The notes beneath the pieces are model-generated. The model saw only the letters and a list, made by a program, of their open reading frames with translations, was not told the DNA's origin and ran no database searches. Shown here piece after piece: positions 1 through 6,285 of a DNA stretch of 12,574 nucleotides. The stretch is taken from assembly GCA_024709185.1 (NCBI GenBank), contig JANJXE010000259.1:1-12574 (forward strand), read 5' to 3'. Numbering within the stretch: the stretch's first letter is position 1; each line of letters opens with the position of its first letter. The position numbers were made by a program, and so were the translations under genes. The DNA is from Paludibacter sp. GTDB lineage: Bacteria > Bacteroidota > Bacteroidia > Bacteroidales > Paludibacteraceae.

Positions 1-1
1 G

Positions 2-166
2 GGTCATTCGACCCGTGAAATTGCTTCCAACCGCAACATCAGCATGCATACCGTGATGACCCACCGGAAAAATATTTTCCGGAAAATTGAAGTGAACACG
101 GTATACGAAGCAACAAAATACGCAATGAAAACCGGGTTAATCGACCTCACAGAATACTACATTTGA
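2..166 (+). CDS. LuxR-type HTH regulator, C-terminal fragment
   Basis: This is the last 54 codons of a gene that begins before the window. The translation starts [20 protein letters not shown] and continues through [13 protein letters not shown] to a TGA stop at 164-166. This is the typical LuxR/NarL helix-turn-helix: the EIA turn, then the recognition helix S-x-HTV-x-THRKNI-x-RKI. It therefore binds DNA, most likely as the output domain of a two-component response regulator. The receiver or other sensor domain lies outside the window, so the signal and class cannot be told. The stop codon overlaps the start of the downstream thiouridylase gene by one base (TGATG), so the two are probably co-transcribed and translationally coupled. 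That pairing looks like proximity rather than a shared pathway. Confidence 0.9.
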   Translation, partial: GHSTREIASNRNISMHTVMTHRKNIFRKIEVNTVYEATKYAMKTGLIDLTEYYI

Positions 167-1230
167 TGAAAATAGCAAGTTTACTTTCAGGAGGAGTGGA
201 TAGTTCGGTGGTGGTACATCTGTTGAAAGAAGCAGGCTATACCCCTACCCTTTTTTACATTAAAATTGGAATGGATGACGACGAATTGCTGCATTGCAGT
301 TCGGAAGAAGATATTGAGATGGCCTCGCTGATTGCCCGCAAATACGGATGTAAACTTGAAATAATCGATTTGCACCAGGATTATTGGGACAATGTGGTGG
401 CTTATACAATTGACAAAGTGAAGAAGGGCTTCACGCCCAATCCCGATGTGATGTGTAACAAACTAATTAAATTCGGGGTTTTTGAACAGAAAGTCGGATA
501 TCAGTTCGACAAAACTGCTACCGGACATTATGCCCATACGATTGAAGAAAATGGAAAGACCTATCTTGCCACTGCTATTGATCCGATAAAGGACCAAACC
601 GATTTTCTGGCGCAAATTAATCACCTTCAGGTTTCGAAACTGATGTTTCCCCTGGGAAGGCTGATGAAAAATGAAGTACGTGCTATTGCCGAAAAGGCTG
701 GATTACCGAGTGCCAAACGGCAGGATAGCCAGGGCATTTGCTTCCTTGGAAAAGTGAATTACAACGATTTCATACGCCGCTATTTGGGCGAAAAAGAAGG
801 ACCGATTGTCGAATTTGAAACCGGAAAGGTTCTCGGCAAACACAAGGGCTACTGGTTTCACACCGTTGGCCAGCGCAAAGGCCTTGGCTTGTCAGGTGGT
901 CCGTGGTATGTTATCCGAAAGGATATTGAAGCCAATATCGTATGGGCATCGAAAGGATACGATGCAGCAGCTGCCTATGGTAAAGAGTTTACAATGAATG
1001 ATTTTCAGTTTATCACCGAAGATCCCTGGCAACAACAAGCCACAGAAATCAGCTTTAAGATAAGGCATACACCCGAATTTACAAGGGGTATTATTGAGCC
1101 CGCCTCGAATGGTTACCGGGTGCGTTCATCAGAAGCCCTTCAAGGCATCGCGCCCGGGCAGTTTGGCGTAATCTACGACAAAGATCACAGAATTTGTATT
1201 GGAAGCGGAAGCATCACTAATAATGATTAA
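166..1230 (+). CDS. mnmA: tRNA-uridine 2-sulfurtransferase, MnmA family
   Basis: Cytoplasmic enzyme that adenylates U34 of Lys/Glu/Gln tRNAs and replaces O2 with sulfur passed down a persulfide relay. From the ATG at 166 it is 354 residues, normal for the family. The ATP PP-loop SGGVDSS is at residues 8-14. The two family cysteines are C97 (NPDVMC) and C192 (GICF). ATGHYA is at 118-123 and the RNA-binding segment [12 protein letters not shown] at 231-242, followed by a C-terminal beta-barrel. A TTG codon directly upstream could extend it by one residue, but the ATG overlapping the preceding stop is the natural start. One oddity is that the usual KDQSYFL motif reads KDQTDFL (142-148). Bacteroidota often carry several mnmA paralogues, and this may be one of the divergent copies. 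MnmA family membership is secure; which paralogue, and whether it makes s2U34, is less so. Confidence 0.93.
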   Translation: MKIASLLSGGVDSSVVVHLLKEAGYTPTLFYIKIGMDDDELLHCSSEEDIEMASLIARKYGCKLEIIDLHQDYWDNVVAYTIDKVKKGFTPNPDVMCNKLIKFGVFEQKVGYQFDKTATGHYAHTIEENGKTYLATAIDPIKDQTDFLAQINHLQVSKLMFPLGRLMKNEVRAIAEKAGLPSAKRQDSQGICFLGKVNYNDFIRRYLGEKEGPIVEFETGKVLGKHKGYWFHTVGQRKGLGLSGGPWYVIRKDIEANIVWASKGYDAAAAYGKEFTMNDFQFITEDPWQQQATEISFKIRHTPEFTRGIIEPASNGYRVRSSEALQGIAPGQFGVIYDKDHRICIGSGSITNND

Positions 1231-1240
1231 TGTTTAATAT

Positions 1241-2560
1241 TTAGTTTTTGCTTCTGATGAAAAGCTGAATGGGTGTACCGGTGAATTCCCACTTAGCACG
1301 GATTTTATTTTCCAGGAAGCGCTTGTACGGATCCTTCACATACTGCGGTAAATTAGCAAAGAAAATAAATGTAGGCACATAGGTATCGGGCAACTGTGTG
1401 ATATACTTTATTTTGATGTACTTCCCTTTCAACGCAGGAGGCGGATAATTTTCAATAAGCGGCAACAGGTATTCATTGAGCTTAGCGGTAGGAACCTTGC
1501 GTTTTCGGTTTACAAATACCTGAGCAGCAGCATCCACAACTTTCAGAATACGTTGCTTGGTGACTGCTGAGGTAAATATTACCGGGAAATCGGTGAACGG
1601 TGCAAAGCGGGCACGAATCTCCTCCTCAAATTTCTTTGCATCATTGGTTTCCTTGTTTTCAATCAGGTCCCATTTATTGACTGCGACAACCAGTCCCTTT
1701 TTATTTTTTTGAATCAGCGAGAAGATATTCATATCCTGGCTTTCAACACCCCGTGTAGCGTCAACCATAAGAATACACACATCTGAATTCTCAATGGCAC
1801 GGATTGAACGCACGACCGAATAATATTCAAGGTCTTCGTGTACTTTGGCTTTTTTACGGATACCAGCCGTATCGACCAGGTAAAAATCGTGACCAAATTT
1901 ATTAAAACGGGTATAAATCGAATCGCGCGTAGTTCCGGGAAGGTCGGTAACAATAGTCCTTTCCTCGCCCATAAATGCATTTACAATCGATGATTTACCG
2001 GCATTCGGACGACCTACTACTGCAAAACGGGGAAGTTCATCATTGAGTTCCTCGGCGAGTGGTTCGGGACCCAGCATGTCGAGTATCTTATCGAGCAACT
2101 CACCCGTACCCAGGCCATTCACAGCTGAAATCATAAACGGATCGCCCATGCCCAGTTTGTAAAAAACAGCAGATGTATACTGCATATCGAAAGTATCGGT
2201 TTTGTTGGATACCAGCAACATCGGTTTTTTATTGCGACGAAGCAAAGCAGCCACTTCCATGTCGAGGTCGGTTATGCCGTTCTGGGCATCCACCACAAAG
2301 AGAATAAGGTCTGCTTCTTCCATAGCAATGGACACATGTCGCTTGATTTCCTCTTCGAAAACATCCGACGAATTGCTAACCCAGCCACCGGTATCGATTA
2401 CCGAGAACTCACGTCCTGTCCATTCACACTTGCCATACTGGCGATCGCGGGTAGTTCCCGCTTCTTCATTTACAATTGCCCTGCGACTTTGAGTCAGTCG
2501 GTTGAACAAAGTCGATTTACCGACATTGGGGCGTCCAACTATTGCAACAATATTTCCCAT
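1241..2560 (-). CDS. der: ribosome biogenesis GTPase Der (EngA)
   Basis: Double-GTPase required for maturation of the 50S subunit. The product is 439 residues, as expected for the family. The first G domain has G1 GRPNVGKS (9-16), G3 DTGG (56-59) and G4 NKTD (119-122). The second has G1 GRPNAGKS (183-190), G3 DTAG (230-233), G4 NKWD (295-298) and a G5-like SAV (331-333). A C-terminal KH-like RNA-binding domain follows (about 355-439). I chose the ATG at 2560, giving [12 protein letters not shown], because Der proteins begin just before the first P-loop. An in-frame ATG at 2590 would add ten residues without homologous character. The gene converges on mnmA with a 10-bp gap and lies downstream of the tsf terminator. 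No convincing promoter was seen in the 84 bases between that terminator and the start. Confidence 0.96.
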   Translation of the reverse strand: MGNIVAIVGRPNVGKSTLFNRLTQSRRAIVNEEAGTTRDRQYGKCEWTGREFSVIDTGGWVSNSSDVFEEEIKRHVSIAMEEADLILFVVDAQNGITDLDMEVAALLRRNKKPMLLVSNKTDTFDMQYTSAVFYKLGMGDPFMISAVNGLGTGELLDKILDMLGPEPLAEELNDELPRFAVVGRPNAGKSSIVNAFMGEERTIVTDLPGTTRDSIYTRFNKFGHDFYLVDTAGIRKKAKVHEDLEYYSVVRSIRAIENSDVCILMVDATRGVESQDMNIFSLIQKNKKGLVVAVNKWDLIENKETNDAKKFEEEIRARFAPFTDFPVIFTSAVTKQRILKVVDAAAQVFVNRKRKVPTAKLNEYLLPLIENYPPPALKGKYIKIKYITQLPDTYVPTFIFFANLPQYVKDPYKRFLENKIRAKWEFTGTPIQLFIRSKN

Positions 2561-2644
2561 TGGTTTTTTATATCCTGAGGATATGTACATTTAATTAGTT
2601 TCAGTAGCACGAAGGCTACAGCGGGTAAAAATATTAAAAAGTTA

Positions 2645-2678
2645 AAAAACCTCCCGAACGCAAATCCGGGAGGTTTTT
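2645..2678. terminator. bidirectional intrinsic terminator after tsf
   Basis: A perfect 12-bp inverted repeat. The left arm AAAAACCTCCCG is at 2645-2656 and the right arm CGGGAGGTTTTT at 2667-2678, separated by a 10-nt loop. The GC-rich core is flanked by A and T runs, so it can work as a rho-independent terminator on either strand. On the minus strand it lies 26 nt past the tsf stop and should end the rplM-rpsI-rpsB-tsf transcript, separating it from der. Confidence 0.93.
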
Positions 2679-2703
2679 AATCAGTATAAAAATGCGAATT
2701 GAA

Positions 2704-3522
2704 TTAATCCTGATTTAATGTAACGCGTTTAAAAGCGGTACAGGTAGCTTTGTTAGCTTTCAGGTAATCAGCCACTTTCACTTTGGGATCCTTAATGAAT
2801 TCCTGCTCAAGCAACGTTGATTCAGAGAAGAACTTGTTCAAACGACCTTCTGCGATACGATCGAGCATTGCTTCGGGTTTACCTTCCTGACGTGCTTTTT
2901 CGCGGCCAATTTCCAACTCCTGGTTGATGATTTTCTCAGGAACCGAAGTGCGGTCGAGCGAAACAGGATTCATAGCTGCAGCCTGCATAGCTACATCGCG
3001 CATTACCTGAGCATCGAGACCAGCTTCTGCGAAAGCAACTATTGTTGCCAGCTTATTACCCGGGTGAATATAGGCCGATGCACCAGCACCTTCAACACAT
3101 TCGAAATAATCCAGTTCCATTTTTTCACCGGTAATTCCCGAACGGTCAGTCACCTGTTCGGCAACCGTACGACCATCGAGCGTCAATGCTTTCACCTGTT
3201 CGAGCGAAGTAGCCTTTGCTGCCATGGCAACGTCCAGAATACTTTTTGTAAGAGCGATAAAATCAGCGTTCTTAGCAACGAAGTCGGTTTCACATTTAAG
3301 GGCAATGATAGCGGCGAAACCATTGTCGGCGGCTGCTAATACACAACCTTCCGAAGCTTCACGGTCGCTGCGTTTTGCAGCTACTGCCTGTCCTTTTTTA
3401 CGAATAATTTCTACAGCTTTTTCGAAATCATTTTCTGCTTCAATCAACGCATTCTTGCAATCCATCATACCGGCTCCGGTCATGGTACGCAATTTCGTGA
3501 TTTCAGCCATTGTTACTGCCAT
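2704..3522 (-). CDS. tsf: elongation factor Ts
   Basis: Guanine nucleotide exchange factor that regenerates EF-Tu-GTP during translation. The product has 272 residues and a Bacteroidota-typical start, MAVTMAEITKLR. The N-terminal UBA-like domain follows (about 5-45: TGAGMMDCKNAL). The EF-Tu-contacting TDFV motif is at 79-82 within CETDFVAKN, and the core domain continues to the end. An internal ATG at codon 5 is possible, but the longer start matches relatives. The gene is last in the operon, 33 nt after rpsB, which is the usual S2/EF-Ts pairing. It is followed by the strong hairpin terminator at 2645-2678. Nothing is unusual about the product. Confidence 0.97.
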   Translation of the reverse strand: MAVTMAEITKLRTMTGAGMMDCKNALIEAENDFEKAVEIIRKKGQAVAAKRSDREASEGCVLAAADNGFAAIIALKCETDFVAKNADFIALTKSILDVAMAAKATSLEQVKALTLDGRTVAEQVTDRSGITGEKMELDYFECVEGAGASAYIHPGNKLATIVAFAEAGLDAQVMRDVAMQAAAMNPVSLDRTSVPEKIINQELEIGREKARQEGKPEAMLDRIAEGRLNKFFSESTLLEQEFIKDPKVKVADYLKANKATCTAFKRVTLNQD

Positions 3523-3555
3523 AATTGTATCTCTTTAGTAAGATTAATAACTTAA

Positions 3556-4392
3556 TTATTCCTCGTCTTCCTTAACGAATTTCTTCACGATATTGGCGTT
3601 CAACGCTTCGTCGTCTTCTTTCTGAGTACGCGGACGTTTTGAAACACGGCTCTTGCGTTCTTTTACTACAGGAGCTTCAGCTGCATCAGAATCAACTTTT
3701 TCAACCTTGCGTTCTTCCAGACCTTCCTGAATAGCTTCTACCAGTGCCGAGAGAATTACATCTACCGATTTGGTTGCATCATCATTCGCAGGAATTACAA
3801 AATCGATACCATTAGGATTTGAGTTGGTATCAACAATACCAAACACAGGAATACCAAGACGCTGAGCCTCTTTCACAGCGATATGTTCTTTCATCACGTC
3901 GACTACAAACAAGGCTGAAGGCAAACGGGTAAGGTCGGCAATCGAACCAAGGTTTTTCTCCAGTTTTTCGCGTTGACGGGTAATCTGCAGTTTCTCGCGT
4001 TTCGAAATATTATCAAAAGTACCATCCGTATTCATCTTGTCGATGGTGGTCATTTTCTTAACCGCTTTACGGATAGTTGGGAAGTTGGTAAGCATACCAC
4101 CTGCCCAACGCTCAGTGATGTAAGGCATTCCGATAGCCGTAGCTTTGTCGGCAACTACATCCTTAGCTTGTTTTTTTGTAGCAACGAATAAAATTTTACG
4201 ACCCGATTTAGCAATCGACTTCATAGCTGCCGCAGCTTCGTCGATTTTTACAACGGTTTTGTGCAGGTCGATAATGTGGATATCATTGCGCTCCATAAAG
4301 ATATAAGGAGCCATAGCCGGATTCCATTTGCGTTTCAGGTGACCGAAATGGCAACCAGCTTCTAATAATTGTTCAAAATTAGTTCTTGACAT
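3556..4392 (-). CDS. rpsB: 30S ribosomal protein S2
   Basis: Structural protein of the 30S body. The product is 278 residues. It begins MSRTNFEQLLEAGCHFGHLKR, the canonical S2 start, and contains the hallmark segments ATKKQAKDVV, ERWAGGMLTNF and LPSALFVVDVMKEHIAVKEA, then GIPVFGIVDTNSNP. After about residue 225 the conserved fold ends and a charged tail runs on, rich in K, R, E and D and ending VKKFVKEDEE. Such tails occur in this phylum and are probably disordered. It follows rpsI after a 95-nt gap, the longest inside this operon, and precedes tsf by 33 nt. Confidence 0.97.
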   Translation of the reverse strand: MSRTNFEQLLEAGCHFGHLKRKWNPAMAPYIFMERNDIHIIDLHKTVVKIDEAAAAMKSIAKSGRKILFVATKKQAKDVVADKATAIGMPYITERWAGGMLTNFPTIRKAVKKMTTIDKMNTDGTFDNISKREKLQITRQREKLEKNLGSIADLTRLPSALFVVDVMKEHIAVKEAQRLGIPVFGIVDTNSNPNGIDFVIPANDDATKSVDVILSALVEAIQEGLEERKVEKVDSDAAEAPVVKERKSRVSKRPRTQKEDDEALNANIVKKFVKEDEE

Positions 4393-4433
4393 TTGTTGTT
4401 TTTTAATTTGTTTACTTTCTGTAAAATCAATTC

Positions 4434-4465
4434 CCGGGTAGCCATCCAGTGTCTATGAGTCCCGG
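4434..4465 (-). other. weak inverted repeat in the rpsI-rpsB gap
   Basis: CCGGG at 4434-4438 can pair with CCCGG at 4461-4465 across a 22-nt loop, within the 95-nt spacer upstream of rpsB. The stem is only 5 bp and no U-run follows, so it is not a terminator. It might be part of an S2-responsive leader, but a short GC match like this can occur by chance. Confidence 0.25.
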
Positions 4466-4487
4466 CAATTTAGATACTAAACTGATA

Positions 4488-4874
4488 TTAACGTTTCGAG
4501 AACTGGAATCTCTTACGTGCTTTCGGCTGACCCGATTTCTTACGTTCCACTTCGCGTGGGTCACGAGTCATGAAGCCTTCCGATTTCAGTGCCGATTTGT
4601 CTTCGGGGTTGATTTTAACCAGTGCACGGGCGATTGCCAAACGCAGGGCTTCTGCCTGACCTTTGAAACCACCTCCGTCGAGGTTAACTTTAATATTGTA
4701 TTTCTCTGCAACTCCTAATTTAGCCAGTGGCTGAGTTACAATGTACTGCAACATCTGTGATGGAAAATAGACACTCAAATCACGTTTATTGATGGTGATC
4801 TGACCATTTCCTTCGCTTACGAAAACACGTGCCACAGCAGCTTTTCTTCTTCCTAAGGCATTTATTACTTCCAT
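4488..4874 (-). CDS. rpsI: 30S ribosomal protein S9
   Basis: 30S head protein whose C-terminal tail reaches the P-site tRNA. The product is 128 residues. The start MEVINALGRRKAAVARVFV is typical for Bacteroidota, and LDGGGFKGQAEALRLAIARAL is the conserved core. The basic end ARKRFQFSKR supplies the universally conserved SKR terminus that contacts P-site tRNA. The start codon lies 5 nt after the rplM stop, so translation is probably coupled to L13. It has normal length and no anomalies. Confidence 0.97.
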   Translation of the reverse strand: MEVINALGRRKAAVARVFVSEGNGQITINKRDLSVYFPSQMLQYIVTQPLAKLGVAEKYNIKVNLDGGGFKGQAEALRLAIARALVKINPEDKSALKSEGFMTRDPREVERKKSGQPKARKRFQFSKR

Positions 4875-4879
4875 ACTGA

Positions 4880-5335
4880 TTATTTAAGTGCGTTTAAATC
4901 GATTGTTTTTGGTTGCTGTGCTTGCTTGTCGTGTTCCGGACCGGCAAATACATACAGGTTACCCAATAGCTGGGATCCCAGTTTATTCTTCGGCAACATA
5001 CCTTTAACCACTTTTTTAATCAGCATTTCAGGACTCTTTGCCATCATCTTGGCTGGAGTAGTCTCCCGCTGCCCACCCGGATAACCGGTGTGACGAAGGT
5101 AAATGCGATCGGTCCATTTCATACCGGTCAACTGTACTTTTTCAGCATTAACAATGATCACATTGTCGCCGCAATCTACGTGTGGGGTGAAACTGGGTTT
5201 GTACTTGCCGCGCAATAACTTAGCGACTTTCGAGCCCATACGTCCCAACACCAAATCGGTAGCATCCACCACTACCCATTCTTTCTGCGCCGTTGCTTTA
5301 TTCGCAGAAATGGTCTTATAACTTAACGTATCCAC
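4880..5335 (-). CDS. rplM: 50S ribosomal protein L13
   Basis: Early-assembling 50S protein, 151 residues. The sequence begins MDTLSYKTISANKATAQKEW as in relatives and carries the family signature segments LLRGKYKPSFTPHVDCGDNVI, GYPGGQRE and VKGMLPKNKLG. The start is a GTG codon at 5333-5335. No in-frame ATG lies close upstream, and the conserved MDTLSYKT begins exactly there, so GTG is well supported. It is the first gene of rplM-rpsI-rpsB-tsf and lies about 135 nt downstream of the inferred transcription start (promoter 5477-5507). In E. coli, L13 represses its own rplM-rpsI transcript. The long leader here leaves room for similar control, but I see no recognised structure. Confidence 0.97.
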   Translation of the reverse strand: MDTLSYKTISANKATAQKEWVVVDATDLVLGRMGSKVAKLLRGKYKPSFTPHVDCGDNVIIVNAEKVQLTGMKWTDRIYLRHTGYPGGQRETTPAKMMAKSPEMLIKKVVKGMLPKNKLGSQLLGNLYVFAGPEHDKQAQQPKTIDLNALK

Positions 5336-5476
5336 TTTAAAAAATTTATTATTTTGATTAATACCTGTCGTTTTTTTACCTCAGGAATACTGAACTTGAA
5401 AGAGGCTAATCGGCACAAATTCAATACCTTCTGCATGTATCAAACGAACTTTTACACTGGGATAATAAACGGACTG

Positions 5477-5507
5477 CAAAGATACTGTAATTCTTCATAT
5501 TACCAAA
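5477..5507 (-). promoter_or_regulatory. rplM operon promoter, Bacteroidota type
   Basis: Read on the minus strand, TTTG (complement of 5504-5507) is followed after 19 nt by TATCTTTG (complement of 5477-5484). This matches the Bacteroidota primary-sigma consensus TTTG-N19-TAnnTTTG in both elements and spacing. Transcription would start near 5470, leaving a leader of about 135 nt before the GTG of rplM. Confidence 0.8.
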
Positions 5508-5510
5508 TAG

Positions 5511-5539
5511 TTGCGATTAAAATTTATTTGTTAAATTTG
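5511..5539 (+). promoter_or_regulatory. candidate promoter of the envelope cluster
   Basis: TTG at 5511-5513 and TAAATTTG at 5532-5539 are separated by 18 nt and fit the Bacteroidota pattern TTG-N18..20-TAnnTTTG. A start near 5545 would give a leader of about 33 nt before the ATG at 5578. The surrounding sequence is AT-rich, so a chance match is more likely here than for the rplM promoter. The two upstream elements lie only 3 nt apart, back to back. Confidence 0.55.
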
Positions 5540-5577
5540 TCGGCTCGTTTCAAATACTTTATTAAATCCGAATTTTT

Positions 5578-6285
5578 ATGAGATTTTTCTCTCTGCTCGG
5601 CTGTTTTCTTGTTTTTATTGTCACTGCCGTTGCCAGCAAACCTGTCCCGATAAACAATCCCGACAACACCGATTCACCCCGTACAGCTGCCGCTGGTTAT
5701 ATCCTTTCTGCCGATACTTATGCTCCCCTTTTTTCAGGTAAGGAGCATGAGAAATACCCGCTTCATTACAGCAATCTGCCCTGGTTTAAAAGCTCCGAAT
5801 ATACTCCGGGTGTGTTATATGTGGGTGGAAGTATGTACCCCAGGGTATTGATGAAACTCGATCTGTATCGCGACGAACTGGTTATCAGCCCACATACTTC
5901 ACCATTCAATATTATTACAAAGGCCGATTCGGCTTCATTGCACGGCATTACTATCCACTTTCTGCATGCCCGTAATGCACAGGAACCATCGGGCTATGTT
6001 GAGGTACTGCACAATGGCAACCGCAAATTGTACCGGAAGTACCAGCTCTTACAACGCCAGGTGGTGGAATCGGGACGGGTTGTTTATCGTTTCGAAACTC
6101 TTTCGGCGTATTGGTTACTCTCTGGCAATCAATTCTATAAAATTACACGGATTGCCGATTTATATCCCCATTTTCAGGTGGAACGCCGCGCAATCCGGCA
6201 TTTCGTAACCGAACAACAACTTAATTTTCGTAAAAACCCGGAGACGACATTGTCCCGGCTCATGAACTACCTCGATCAACCATGA
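5578..6285 (+). CDS. secreted protein of unknown family
   Basis: I do not recognise a named family. The product is 235 residues with a hydrophobic start, MRFFSLLGCFLVFIVTAVAS, that looks like a Sec signal peptide cleaved near A19/S20. C9 in LLGC is too close to the N-terminus to be a good lipobox. The mature part has no membrane segment and looks beta-rich through the middle (YTPGVLYVGGSMYPRVLMKL, then LDLYRDELVISP). It ends in a charged, probably helical stretch (about 195-235). Bacteroidota encode many small periplasmic proteins of this general look, but I cannot name this one. The gene heads the cluster after the candidate promoter at 5511-5539, and its TGA overlaps the ATG of the TonB receptor gene by 4 nt (ATGA). 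That implies coupled translation and a job connected with the receptor, probably in the periplasm or at the outer membrane. Confidence 0.88.
   Translation: MRFFSLLGCFLVFIVTAVASKPVPINNPDNTDSPRTAAAGYILSADTYAPLFSGKEHEKYPLHYSNLPWFKSSEYTPGVLYVGGSMYPRVLMKLDLYRDELVISPHTSPFNIITKADSASLHGITIHFLHARNAQEPSGYVEVLHNGNRKLYRKYQLLQRQVVESGRVVYRFETLSAYWLLSGNQFYKITRIADLYPHFQVERRAIRHFVTEQQLNFRKNPETTLSRLMNYLDQP

Noticed and set aside
1228..1250. Terminator between mnmA and der
   Set aside because: The 10-bp gap is AT-rich but shows no stem-loop. T-richness alone is not enough.
2561..2644. Promoter for der
   Set aside because: No TAnnTTTG match with an upstream TTG was found on the minus strand. The nearest candidate, TAGCCTTC, and a 5-bp hairpin at 2604-2619 are too weak to call.
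3224..3538. 104-codon plus-strand open frame opposite tsf
   Set aside because: It is antisense to the conserved EF-Ts sequence and has no recognisable domain.
5366..5400. Terminator or attenuator in the rplM leader
   Set aside because: Only a 4-bp CCTC/GAGG pairing is seen on the minus strand, and it is followed by A residues rather than U residues.
5354..5581. 75-codon plus-strand open frame in the rplM upstream region
   Set aside because: It covers the rplM promoter and leader and ends over the start of the 5578 gene. Its sequence looks non-coding, being AT-driven with no motif.
5578..5604. Lipobox LLGC near the start of the 235-aa protein
   Set aside because: The cysteine is residue 9, leaving too short an n/h region for signal peptidase II. 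A Sec peptide ending at about AVAS fits better.
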